Both the position numbers and the translations under genes were made by a program. A stretch of 64,000 bases of DNA, taken from NCBI GenBank assembly GCA_026686845.1, contig JAIVEN010000008.1:36646501-36710500 (forward strand). Direction: 5' to 3'. The notes beneath the pieces were generated by a model. It worked only from the letters and a program-made list of their open reading frames with translations, was not told where the DNA came from and searched no databases. The DNA comes from Adenanthera pavonina (Eukaryota; Streptophyta; Magnoliopsida; Fabales; Fabaceae). The stretch's first letter is position 1, and the number at the start of each line of letters is the position of its first letter. This document shows, piece after piece, positions 49,801-62,200 of the stretch.

Positions 49801-52800
49801 CAAATGATATCTATGTATGACACACATCCTGTCTTGGTTACCTTTTAATCGTCGGTGGGGCCCATAATTTACTTTATCAGTTTACTATTACTTTTGGACA
49901 TTCGGCATTAATTATTTCTTCATCCTTAAACATTAACCCTCAATGTCATATACCATTAGACTTCTCTCGTCAAAGGGTTTCATTCTGACAGTAATTTTAC
50001 ATATTTACAAAATTACCCCTAACTTAGGGTTAAATTATAATTTTTAAAACTTTCAGGTCATCAAGTGTAATTTTTCCCAAGGGCATTTCTTCTCCATGTA
50101 ATATTTAATAATTTTAGGACATGGATATCATTTTTATAATTCTTTAGGGCAAAAATGTAATTTCTCATTTTTTCGTTCGATCAGGAAAAATAATCTCTTT
50201 GTCCTTTTTCAAGCAAAATGGTGCTTGCCCATTTTTGCAAATTCCCAATATATTTCTACTTATTTTAACTTTCTTAGGATGTTACAAGAGTTACCCTACT
50301 ATTTTGCATTATGCTCATTTTGCTCTTTTGTATAAAATGTATACTCGTTGATGAGATGACCGATATAAGAGAGTACATACATGTTTGGACCCATAGTTAA
50401 CTTTTTCAACCTATCTGACACTAAAAAATGATTCCTCTCTAACTTCACAATAATGTGATTTCGAAACCAATCTATAAAAAGTTAATTGTGTTATTTTAAT
50501 ATCCAACCTTCATTCTTCCTAGGGTTCGTGCTTCTAATTCTCCCCTTATGCATTTCCATATATTCATCAACCTCATATGAGTTATGCAAGACATACAGGT
50601 GAGCTTGCTCCCACTGTGTCCTAGAGATACTAACTGTTTCACTTCCCTGAATCCCTTCCCCACTTGTTCTCCCTAAGTGACAAGACTTCAGAAGCCCAAT
50701 GGTATCAACATTTGATAAATATTCGGTACAAAATTGAACAGCTTCTTCAGCTATGTACCTTTTAACAATATAACCCTCTGGTTTACTTTGATTTTTCACA
50801 TACCCTTTCAATATCCTCATATAACGCTCAATCGGGTACATCCATCTCATATAAGCTGGGCTGCACATCTTTGTTTCCCTAATGAGGTGAACCATTATAT
50901 CAAAGAATGAAGGTGGGAAATACATCTCAAGCTCACACAAAGTGACAACAATTTGTTTTTGCAAAGTAGGCAACCTTCTAGGGTCAATGATTTTACTGCA
51001 AATAGATTTGAAAAAGAAACATAGTTTCGTCATTATCCCTTGCACCTTTTTCGGCAAAATAGATCTATACCCATTAGCATCATATGCTTCATCAGAACAT
51101 GGCAGTCATGAGACTTCACACCCTTTAACTTCAAGTCTTTCATAGATATAAGGTTCCTAATATTTGAGGAGTATCCCTCTGGAACTTTAACCTAATTAAG
51201 GAATTCACAAAAAGCAATTTTCTCTTTTCTACATAAAGTATAAGCTGTCGGAGGTAGATAAGTACGTCGTTTTTGCTTCACCGATGCCAATTCTCCTCTA
51301 ATTCCCATAGCAACCAAATCTAACCTTGCCTTCTTGTCATCTTTGGTCTTTCCTTTTACATAGAGTAACGTACCAATGATGTTATCACATACATTTTTTT
51401 CCTATATGCATGACATCAAGGAAGTGTCTCACATACAAAGACTTCCAATATGGCAGTTCAAAGAAAATTGATCTTTTCTTCCACCCGCTAGTCCCAAGGC
51501 ATCTTGTAAAAGGTTTCTCGAAGTTGTTTTTTAAATCACGTACCTTGTGAAATAGGTCCTCACCGCTACACGCCATTGGTTCTCCTATTTTTTCTATATT
51601 CCCATTAAAGGCTTTTCTCCACCCCCTGTAGTGGTGTCCCCAAGGCAAAAATCTGCAATGCCCAAGGAAGACATATTTCCCACCATGTTTCAACCAAATT
51701 GGGTGTGTCCCTTCTTCACATATGGGGCACCCAAACTCACCTTTGATACTGTATCTAGACAAATTATCGTACGCAAAAAAATCGTTGATTGTACCAAACA
51801 GCATAACTTTCAAATTGAATGGTTCCTCCTTATATCCATCATGCACTTCCACACCCTTATCCCATAATAGCTTCATATCTTCAATAAGTAGAGCTAAGTA
51901 TACATCTACATCATTTCCAGGTTGTTTGGGTCCAGAAATTAACATAGACAACATCATAAATTTCGACTTCATCTATAGCCACAGTGGCAAGTTATAAATC
52001 ACCAAAATCACGGGCCATGTATTGTGGGTACTACTCTGCATACCATGCGAGTTCATTCCATCGATAGAAAAGGCAAGGCGTAAGTTTCTATCATCTACCC
52101 CGAAGTCTTCATAGTCACGATCAATTAATTTCCATTGTGGAGAATCTGCAGGATGTCTAAGCTTTCCATCCTTAATTCTTTCATCCGCATGCCATGTTAA
52201 AAGCTTCGCATTCTCTGCACTACTATACATGCGTCTAAATCTAGGTATGATGGAAAAATACCATACCACCTTCACTGGGGTCAATTCTTTCTTCTTATAT
52301 AATGAGGCATTGCATTTAGGACACTTGCCTAAAGATGCATATTCTTTCCAGAATAAAATGCAATTATTAGGACAAGTATGTATCCTCTCGTAGTTTGTGC
52401 CACTCGAGTTTAGCATTCGTTTAGCTTCATATGTTCGACTAGGAAGCAAATTATCCTCTGGTAGCATATCCTTCAAAAGTGCAAGCAACTCTGTGAATCT
52501 CTAATCACTCTATCAATTGCCCACTTTTAAATTGTACAGCTTCAAGATAGCTGATAATATCGTGAGCTTAATGTAGCCAAAGTACAATGGTTTTTCTGCA
52601 TCACTTTTCATCCTCTCAAACATCTCTGGACAATCCTGAAGTTCATCCTCAATCATATTTGCCATCACTTCAAAATGATCAGTCTCCAATGTACTAGTGT
52701 CGAAATCATTTGATCCATAACTCCCATTATACCTCTTACTACTATTCTCATCATTCATCTCACCATGTTTTGTCCATCGAGTGTAACTTCGATCAATTCC

Positions 52801-52984
52801 ATTACATATTAATTGTGATTGCAACTCAGCTGCACTAACTAACCACCCATAGTAACACTTCAAGCAAGGGCATATAATTTTTTTCGGGGTTATCAGCATG
52901 CTTAACTGCAAAGCTAACAAACTTTATCACTCTATCCCAATATTCCTGAGTCAAACAATTTGCAGACATCCATGACCAATTCAT
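46894..52984 (-). pseudogene. CACTA TNP2-type transposase gene, broken and LTR-interrupted
   Basis: The ATG at 52984 gives MNWSWMSAN (the family start is close to MDRSWM). A frameshift near 52890 leads into a Cys-containing segment (CPCLKC) and YTRWTKHGE, the transposase-associated N-terminal domain. Segments 52488-51973 and 51972-51385 are Transposase_21: EAKRMLNSSG, CPKCNASLY, LAFSIDGMNSHG, ISGPKQPGNDVDVYL, CPICEEGTHPIWLKHG. They are separated by one TAG at 51973-51975. A frameshift after MHIGKK near 51390 and another stop near 51190 precede the DUF4218 region at 51057-50491 (MYFPPSFFDIMVHL, YIAEEAVQFC). The DUF4216 end is at 47343-46894 (WELDYISFCVPVFCCKWVDS). A solo LTR interrupts the gene between these last two. 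The normal product is the catalytic transposase that cuts at CACTA ends. Confidence 0.92.
47362..50286 (-). mobile_element. Solo LTR, family A copy 2 (2925 bp), inside the CACTA transposase gene
   Basis: Starts TGTAACACC and ends GGATGTTACA on the plus strand. AGAGT flanks both sides exactly (47357-47361 and 50287-50291). It aligns in reverse with 37395-40475. On the minus strand the transposase reading stops at GGGTAACTCT on one side and resumes at TTGTAGCTCAATCAATGC on the other, so removing the LTR and one AGAGT restores a continuous gene context. Confidence 0.93.
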
Positions 52985-52999
52985 ATTCCTAGGATAGGT

Positions 53000-55900
53000 A
53001 AAAATTTTGGTAGAGCCTCCCCAGTAGTTGAGGGTCTAATAATTCTACAACAATGCACAAAAAAGAAGACTTTTAAGTTATAAGAAGTAGCACTTGATAT
53101 TATATTTATATCATTATGTGAAATTCATTTCCATACTATGCATAATTAACCTTTAGTCTACTAATACATGTTTGGAAACCATTTTTAGGCAAATTGCAAA
53201 TCACTACTCCATTCGTAGCCACCATAAACTAATTTTCAAAGAAAAACCGATAGCATAAAATAAGATTGACATACCTTAGAAGCTAAATCACCAACCCCAA
53301 GGACCTGACCTTATCCTTTTATCTCTATGAGACCATTACACCTAGACTTCCAACAGTTATTTTTCACACTTTAATTGACCTAAACGTAATTTTTAAAGTA
53401 AGATTAAACTGAATTAACTAGAGAAAAGGAATTTAGAACGAATATCTAAAAAATATAATACACAATCATGTTTAAAGTAGAGAGAAAGTAGAGAGAAAAG
53501 AAATTTAGAACGAATATCTAAAAAACCCTTTTCTACTTGAAACCCAAATTACATTCTAGCAATTCAATTACAATTAAATTAGAACAAAAAAAATATACAA
53601 TTGAATTTCTATTATACCAACACCAATTCCTAAAAAAAAAATTCTCCTACTTACATATTTATTTTCTTGCTCAAAAAACTGAAAAAAAAATTATATCATC
53701 AATTATTAGATAAAATATCATTTCAAATTAGTAAGTTCAGCAGAAGTAAATCCAAAATACTGAAAGACATGATTAATTAAATTGGAGTATCCACAATGAA
53801 AGCAATTTCCTTGAAATTGGCCCTTTCAACTCTTTTTACAAGCTATACAAACACATTCCTTTCTTTATACACCTAAGCAAGGAATAGAACAACAATTGAT
53901 TAGGCTATAATAGATTGAGAGTCTTTTAACAATTTACCTGAAACACATGTAAATACATCCAAGTATATAGCCTAGACTTGTAAACCTATTAACCCAGCTT
54001 GTTTAAATTACTTCTAATTTATATATTACATATAATATAATATAAATAAATTATTTATAAAATTACTTATATCCTAGCTTACTTATATATACTTATAGCT
54101 TTTTAAACCTATTTGAAAGATCAAGTAGTTTATAATATTTTAAAAAAAAAAAAAACACATACCTTCTTAATATCTTTCCTTAGTAAAAGAGTTTTTTTTT
54201 TAATGTCTTTAATATTAATATATATATACATATTTAAAAAAAATTGAATTTCCTTAAAAATAAAAAATAACACAAGTAAATTATACAAGAATTTTCGTAA
54301 AAGTTAATTTCCCATGAGATACTATGAAAGTTCTAGAGACATTGAAGTCTTACTTTTTTCCCCTTGGTAATGAAAGGAGATAAGAGCATAGTAATGTAAA
54401 AGAAACTCTCAAAATTTCACCCTCAGAAATACTTGATAAGAGTATCAATGGAAGTTCTAGAAAATGGAACCCAAGATCAAGCAAGAGAGCATTGTTGTGA
54501 TATACATGAGAGATGTCAATATGCTAATCACAATCTTAGAAAAAGAGAAAGCACTATGCCTAATATTCTCTTCAGTGATCAAATTGATTATAGTATTGCT
54601 TCAATTGTTTAATTACTATAATTTTTAGAATAACGGGGAAGAAGATGCTCAGAGTGCCAAAATAATTTCTTTTACCAAATAATTATTTCATTACGTTTAA
54701 AATTTTTCATGACAAGTTGCCAAATAAACCATGTATTCACAATTCAATTAGGCCCAAGTGTTGAAAGGCGCAAACTTATCCTTTCGGCCTTTGGAGCCTA
54801 TGTGATTCAAGCAGGCCCAAACAGACTCAGTAGAAATCTAAAACCCATCTATTATATATATTGTTGGCCCAAAAAAGATAAATACAGGAATCTAGTTTGA
54901 AAAGGAGTTACCGAACAGAACCCTATGAAGAAATAGATCCGTTTTTGATTAATTGCCCATGAAGCACTAGAAAAATTTTACAGCTGCATCTTTTGACAAT
55001 TTACTGTAGATTGAGAATACCAAAATACAAGACAAGATTTGAATTTTAACTCTCTAAATCATATATAAATATACACGTGGAGACAACCAAACATACAACA
55101 AATGAGAGAAGGTGAGATAGAAAAACCTAAAACTTACTATCGAATAGCAGTAAAAGCTGAAAATTCTAAGCAAATGCATAATTTACAAGTATCAAAGGAG
55201 GAGATTGTGATTGCAGATGGAGTAACTGACAATGGTCATCAGTAAGTAAATTCAAGTGATTGCTGGAACCTGCAGCAAAGCATAAATTAATCATCAAGTA
55301 AATTATAGAATGGCAAAAGAGGTAAAGTTATTAGCCAAATCATTAGGTAAATATAAGAACCTATAGCTTAAAGGATATAAGCAGGAGAATGTAGAAACAA
55401 AATGGCTTTCTAGAAGACAATATGACAATGAATCCCTCATCTTCATATATAGAAGATAGGCATATAGAACATATAACCTATACTTTTCAAAGGAATAATA
55501 ATGTTTGACCTCGTATTAATCACACAGATAGAGTCATGCAAGCTTCTTGCACCAAAACTGATTTGATAGATTGTTACAAATATATATAATACACACACTG
55601 CAGAATCCATGGGACCGAATTTTCAGTTGTAGTAGGGGACGAGAACCAAGTGGAGATTTCATTTACAAGAACATGGACACCTTCCATGGAAGGCACAGAT
55701 GTCCCTATAAACATAGACCAAAGGTGGAATCCAAGTTTTTCTTTTCACAATGAACTGAGAGACATCCATTATCCATATGGAATTAACTAAGCATGAGAGT
55801 GAAATTTGATTTTTTAGGTATATATTGCAAAGAGGCGATTCTGGGTTTTACTCGCACATAATATTTGAGCTACCAAAAGGATTTCCCACAGTGGAGGTTG

Positions 55901-56160
55901 GTCAAATTAGGAATGTTTTCAAGCTCCAGGAAGACAGGTAATTCCCAGGAAGGTTAGAGAAGAATTAAATTTAAAGAAGTTAATCCTTGAAATGAATGAA
56001 AAAGGATACAAACTGTACAGGTTCCGGTGTATGGCCATATCGGACAGTAGGCAAAGTGAGCAAAACTAATCTACAAGTGATGCAAGAACTCAAAATACAT
56101 GCACAATGCAAAAATTGAACACACACCAGAACGGGGATATAGGAGAATCGTGATTTGGGA
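53000..56160. other. CACTA internal non-coding region upstream of the transposase gene
   Basis: AT-rich sequence between the transposase start and the right subterminal zone. It probably contains the promoter, leader and introns of the minus-strand transcript. Frames such as 54709-54900 and 55571-55753 on the plus strand show no family resemblance. An AAAACC/CCCAAATT tract near 53520-53650 has no recognised function. Confidence 0.4.
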
Positions 56161-56164
56161 AAGA

Positions 56165-57060
56165 GAACGTCAAAAAGGCGTGGAAAAAATCACGATTTGA
56201 CTAGGAAGCTGCGATTTGGGAGCTCCAAGAGAACGACCTCGAAGAGATCCGCTACACAAACACCAAATCTGAGGAAGACTGAGAAGCCAAAGCAGTAGAT
56301 TGAGATCCTGACGGCAAGGAAAGGGCAAGACGACATGACGGAGAGAGAGCACACGGCTTTGAAAAGCTTCAAAGGAGGGGGCAAGATTGACGAGGTGACA
56401 GAAGAGAGAGACCGATGGTAAGGAGAGAAGAGAGCTCGATGGCAGCAAGCAAAAATGGGTGAGAGATCAAGAAGGCTTTGAAGTTGATGGAGGAAGGTTT
56501 TCATGATATCGTGAGCTGATAGAGCATCAAAATTAAAAATTTAATTATTCGAGAATTGAAATACATGGCGTTTATAACTCAAACGCCATATAAAGTAATA
56601 TTTTACATGGCGTTTATGACCCAAACACCATGTAACATATTCACTTTTGATGGCGTTAATAGGATAAACGTCATCTAAAGTAATGACTTTAGATGGCATT
56701 TAAAACTAAACACCATCTAAAAATATTTCCCAATTTTTTTAATTTATAAATAATATAGTTTAGATGGCGTTTTAGTTATAAACGCCATCTAAAGTTTTTT
56801 TTGAATTTTTTTAATTTATAAATAATATTTTTTGGTCTAAAGTTTACTTTTAGTTAGCATTTTTCCATAAAAATGCCAATTAATGTTTTCTATTATTTTT
56901 ATATATTTTTATTTTTTAAATTTTTAAATCATTTTAGTTGACATTTCTATATAAACGCCAACTGAGATTCCAATTTTAATTAGCATTTTTTATGGAAACG
57001 TTAACTAAAGTAGCTCATGTCATATTTTTATTAGTGTTTTTATAATAAACATCAACTATT
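56165..57060. repeat. Right subterminal zone of the CACTA element
   Basis: 56560-57060 holds TGGCGTTTAT / AAACGCCA units in both orientations, mirroring 41260-41710. The GC-richer block 56165-56510 has the look of a 5' leader for the minus-strand genes. Two overlapping minus-strand frames there (56504-56190 and 56448-56170) have no known domain and may be leader or first-exon relics. Confidence 0.6.
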
Positions 57061-57092
57061 GAACTTCATTATAACCTTAAATTGGTGTAGTG

Positions 57093-57345
57093 AATCAAAA
57101 CTATAATGTTGGAAAAAAAGATTAACAAACAATCTCTCTCTCTCTCTCTCAATATATATATAGACAAGCTCAAATCAAAGCTATAATGTTGGAAAAAAGA
57201 TTAACAAACAAACAAAATTGTAATAAATTTGTGATGAAACAATTCTAATTTGATCAAGCTCTCCATGCCAGTCCATTAGATGAGTATTCATTTAATTTAT
57301 GTGGATTACAGTAAAAATTATAATTACTATTAATTACTCTCTCGT
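57093..57345 (+). repeat. Unit R copy C, middle piece, with a local tandem duplication
   Basis: The target duplication AAT is followed by CAAAACTATAATGTTGG.AAAAAAGATTAACAAACAA. Then a second CT run, ATATATAGACAAGCTCAAAT and AAGCTATAATGTTGG repeat the same series. So before the CACTA insertion two tandem copies of a unit of about 75 bp existed, and the element landed inside the first. From 57205 on, TAATAAATTTG.TGATGAAACAATTCT matches copy A at about 717-745. Confidence 0.75.
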
Positions 57346-58305
57346 ACCAGGGACGGAGCCAGCACTCAAAAAGTTTTTAAATATTAATTCATATATATTA
57401 TGAATTAAATTTTTAATATTTATCATAATTATTTTTTAAAAATAATTTTATTACTTAAAAAGGTGAGCATCAAATAACCAATCATACATAATTATATAAT
57501 ATTTAAAAAACTAAAAAGATACAAAGAGAAACCACATATATCATCTAGTATATTAATTTTAACGAAAAAATAAAGATAACAAGACATATAAAATAATACG
57601 CGTACATTGGATATGTGGATAAATATTTTGCTATAGTTTAGTGTGATACTTGGAATCACCTTTGATGATGTATAGTGTTATAATAAATGCTATGTATCTT
57701 AAGATATTGGATATCTTAGATATATATGGCAACAGACTAATATCAATATTCCATAACAACCCTTATTTGTTTCCTCTCTAGCAAAGAAAAAACTAAATAA
57801 AAGCCTCTACGTGTTGCCCAATTTTTAACTTGGTTCAAATTACAAAATACTCAATTAACCTACATAACAAGAATAGCTTCCATCAAAGGAGAAGCAATAG
57901 AATTTTACTGAACTAAGAAGCGTTATTTGCAGAGATGACATTGGGTCTTTCTCAACACAAAACAATAGAAATTATTAGATATCAATACATAATGTATAAG
58001 TCTAGAAGAATTTCGAGGGGATTGAACCCTTCCATTACATGGGGAGGAGGAGGTGGTGGGGGAGATCACGGCTCCCCAAGTCCCCCTTAGTCCTTGTCTT
58101 GTATTCTTTTAACTAAATCACACGAGATTAAAGATGATTTTTCGGTAACTATATTAATTTTTTCAAAAATCATAACATTTTTTTTAAATTTTCCCTTATT
58201 CAATATTTTTTCTCTCTCTTCTACCATTCATTGAATTGAATAGGGACATTTTTGGATAATATATAATAAATATTATCTCGTATTTTAAATATATTTAGGT
58301 CCCAA
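57346..58305. mobile_element. Probable DNA-transposon insertion in unit R copy C, ends uncertain
   Basis: This stretch is absent from copies A and B, where the flanking sequences are nearly adjacent. It begins close to CCAGGGACGGAGCCAGCACT (57350). A GGCTCCCCAAGTCCCCCTTA phrase at about 58070 could be a worn opposite end, but then 58090-58305 is unexplained. There is no transposase frame. Confidence 0.35.
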
Positions 58306-58483
58306 GGAAGTTAAATTGAATGATCTAAGGATTGGTCATATTCTTGTCAGATTGATATTTTGATAACACCAATCTCATTCTGGAATTGATCCATCTACTT
58401 GATCATCCATAGAAATCATCAACTTTTATACCATGCTATACAAATATACTATTCACCGTGACTCTAATTAAGGTTATAGGTAC
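58306..58483 (+). repeat. Unit R copy C, right piece
   Basis: TAAATTGAATG.TCTAAGGATTGGTCA followed by TTTTGATAACACCAATCTCATTC matches copy A at 834-1030. It is cut off by the LTR of the copia element. Confidence 0.8.
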
Positions 58484-59220
58484 TGTAAACTGCAAATTAA
58501 TAATTTGTTAGAATAAAAATAATCCGAGCCGTGCACAAGGACACTGTCCTTTAGAGTTATTTCACCACAAGACGGCACTCCAAAGGATTGAACAAACTCT
58601 TTTGTGATGAGTAGGAATCAGAATGGTAAAAACTGAACCCAGAAGAATTCAGAGAGGAAGAGAAGAACTCCTAAGATGTTCGCGAGCTCGGTGTATTGAA
58701 CTTCTGATTAAGCCTCTCTATTTATAGGCGTCATAAGTAGCTGGACGTTGGACCTCCCATAATAACATTAATGAGAACATTTTGAATGTTGAGCGGTTTC
58801 TGACAATCAAATTAAAAAAAAATAATACTAGTTAATGAAGGATAGGACAAACAACCAACGTTCAAAACATTTATACCATGAATTCATAACCGAAGCCTTA
58901 AAAACATGGATTTTCTGGAAGGCTATTTAAATTCCTTTTATTTTCTAAAACATAATTTCCGGCAATGGCAAAAAAGTGTCCAACCCCAGGTATATTTTCG
59001 CATGCAGAGGGGAAGGGGAAATCGACGGATTTCAACTGAGTTAGCCCTGTTTTTGTCTAGTTTTTGTGCGCGCGAGCCTATTCTCTTCCTAGGCCCATTT
59101 TGCTCCTCCATGATCACATGTTAGTATTTATGCTCTTTGGCCTTTATTTGTTTGAGTAATGTGGGACCTCTCTTTCTTTCTTTTCCTTTTGACACACACA
59201 CACACATGTATTATCCAACA
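58484..59220 (-). repeat. 3' LTR of the Ty1/copia element
   Basis: The arm shared with 63722-64000 begins at TGTAAACT (58484), or, by a more usual copia end, at TGTTAGAATAAAA (58506). On the minus strand it starts TGTTGGATAATACATG at 59220, directly after the purine tract GTGGGGGAT (polypurine tract, 59221-59229), which fixes that end. A TATA box (minus TATAAATA, 58719-58726) lies inside. The target duplication cannot be checked because the other LTR runs out of the window. Confidence 0.88.
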
Positions 59221-62200
59221 ATCCCCCACATGTGTGTCAAAAGATCACTATTATCTGAATGAGTATAAGCATTTTGAATATGGTGTCTTACGAACTATGA
59301 ACCATATCTAGACCAATAAAGCTCAGTACACAGAGTTGTCGGTGAAGCTTATAACTTCTATGAACTAACAATTCTTTGTTGTATACTAGCAGCCTTAAGA
59401 ACCATCTAATACCCCCATAATTTCCACTATTATCGCAGTTTTGCGCTTTAAATTATGAATGTGAACGTGCTTGGTTTTAATGAATGCTCTAGAAATTTTG
59501 CCATGATCTCATAGGAGCGGCCTCACTCCACATTCATATAGGTGATTTCATCAAGTGTGTCTGTAATGAACACACCCTCCATAAGGAATATGAAATCATT
59601 AAGAGTTTTAACTCAGCCTCGCCAATAATGCATCCTAACACTTTTCTCATATCATAGAAAGGGACCAAAAATAATAAAGTGTTAGTAGAACTAACAAATG
59701 ACTTATTTTTACCCATATGAACCTCCTTTATGGGACCCCCAATCATAAAAGTTGGGTTACCATCATTATTAATTTTCAAATTGGCTTAAGTCGCATTCCC
59801 ATCGATGTTTCCAAAATTTATTTCTTACCTAAAGGTTTGGTTAGGGGGTCTGCCAGATTTAATTCTGACCTTACAAAATTGATCGATATAACTCTATTTT
59901 TCAACAGCCATCTTATAATATTATGTCTCAAACGAATGTTTCTACTTTTGCCATTGTAGGTCTTATTTTTAGCAACAGCTATTACTGATTGACTATCACA
60001 ATGTAATGACATTGATGGTATTAATTTTTCACCTAATGGAATATTTGCCAAGAAGTTTTTCAACCACTCAGCCTTATTACTAGCCAGTTCTAGAGCAATG
60101 AACTCTGAGTCCATAGTGGATCTTGCTATAATATTTTGTTAAGCTGATTTTCATGTTACTGCACCACCACCAAGAGTAAATACATAGCCACTAGTGGATT
60201 TGGTCCCTTCTGAATCTGAGATCCAGTTAGCATCACTATATCCTTCCAATACAGCGGGAAAACCACTATAAAATATACCATAGTTTATGGTACCTTTCAA
60301 ATAACTCATTAATTTGTCCAGAGCTAACCAATATTCAGTACTTGGACAGTAAGTATATCTACTCAATCTACACACAGCATATGCTATATCAGGTCAGATG
60401 TAATTCATTAAATGTAATAGACTTCCAATAATCAATGCATATGTAGTTTAAGCTACCGGATCACCTTTATTTTTAACTAATTTGGTGCTAGCATTATAAG
60501 GAGTGGTCACAGGTATTTTTTCAAAGAATTCAATTTTTTTAAGGATTTTTTCAACATAATGTTCTTAAGATAGTAAAATGTCATATTCACTCCTTATGAT
60601 CATAACTCCTAATATCACCTTTGCTTCACCCATATCCTTCATATCAAACTTTAAAGAAAGAAACCTTTTAGTTTTAATCACAACATTCATGCTTGTACAA
60701 AAAATGAGCATATCATCAATATATAAACAGATAATCACACAACCATCATTCACAACTTTTGTGTAAACACATCTTTCTACTTCAACAGTAGAAAAACTAT
60801 CACTCGTTAAGACTTGGTCAAGTTTTTTATGTTATTGTTTAGGTGTTTGTTTCAATCCATACAATGATTTAACAAGTTTACAAACTTCATTTTCTTGTCC
60901 AGAAGCAACACACCCTTCGTGTTGTACCATATAAATTTCCTCTTCTAAATCAACATTTAAGAAAGCTGTTTTAACATCCATTTGATGAATAAATAATTTG
61001 TAAATTGAGACTAAAGCAATCAAAATTCTAATAGAAGAAATTCTTGTCACTGGAGAAAAAGTATCAAAATAATCAATATTTTATTTTTGAGTAAATCCCT
61101 TAGCTACTAGCTTCGCTTTATATTTGTCAATGGACCCATTAAGATCATATTTCTTTCTAAAGACCCATTTACAACCAATAGACTTTGCTGCTGGAGGCAA
61201 GTCTACTAAAATCCAAGTTTTATTTTGATTAAGAGAATCAATTTCAGTTTTAATAGCTTCTATCCAAAAATGAGCATCAGAAGATGAAATAGCTTCAGAA
61301 AATTTTGATATCTCATTTTGCACCAAATAAGTATAAAAGTCATTTCTAAAAGAAGTTTCTTTTCTTTGTCTTTTACTTCTCAAATTTTCAACAGAATTTT
61401 CATTTTGATTTGACGAAGAAAGTAAATTTTCTACAATTTGAGAAATATGTTGAACTTTCAATGGAAAAATATGCTCAAAAAATTCTACATCTTTAGTTTC
61501 AATAATAATGTTCTAATTAAGAACTTCACTTTTTAAAACTAGAAATCTATGAGATGCACTATGTTCAGCATATCCAATAAACATGCAATCAGAAGTTTTA
61601 GAACCAATTTTTCTTTTCTTAGGATCAAGTAATAAAACTTTTGCAAGATACCCCCACACTTTCAAATATTTTAAATTTGGTGTATGTCCTTTCCATAATT
61701 GATAAGGTGTCTTATTTTATTTCTTATAAGGTATTCTATTTTGTAAAAAACATGCAAATAACAAAGCTTCACCCCATAAATTATTTGGTGCAGAAAAACT
61801 TATAAGTATAGTATTCATAATTTTTTTTAAAGTTCTATTTTTTTCTTTTTGCTACTCCATTTGACTCAAGTGAATATAGAGGGGTTACTTCATGAATTAT
61901 TCCTTCCTTTTCACAAAAATCATTAAATAAAATAAATTTTCCTCTTCTATTTGACATAATTCTTTTAATCTTTTTATTTAATTGATTTTCTATCTCAGCT
62001 TTGTATAAAAGAAATTTATCAAAAGCTTCATCTTTATTTCTCAATAAATATACTTTAGTATATCTTGAAAAATCATCAATAAAAGTTACATTATACTTTT
62101 TGCCACCTCTTGTCATAGTTTGTTTTAAATCACCCAAATCAATATGTATTAAACTAAGTAATTCAGTTTCTCTTTGTACAGAAAAATGAGATTTTTTAGT

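Larger units (their letters stand above)
41246..57092 (-). mobile_element. Decayed full-structure CACTA (En/Spm) transposon, 15.8 kb
   Basis: Starts CACTACAAGAAAAAG and ends GGTGTAGTG (other strand CACTACACCAATT). AAT flanks both sides (41243-41245, 57093-57095). Both genes are on the minus strand: a TNP2-type transposase (52984-46894) and a Transposase_24/Ulp1-type gene (46719-43565). A solo LTR (47362-50286) sits within the first. Stretches 41700-43560 and 53000-56100 are element-internal and non-coding as far as I can see. Multiple stops and frameshifts in both genes make it non-autonomous now. Confidence 0.93.

Noticed and set aside
56170..56504. Two overlapping minus-strand frames near the right CACTA end
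   Set aside because: No domain is seen. They are Ser/Leu-rich by composition and most likely leader sequence of the CACTA transcript.
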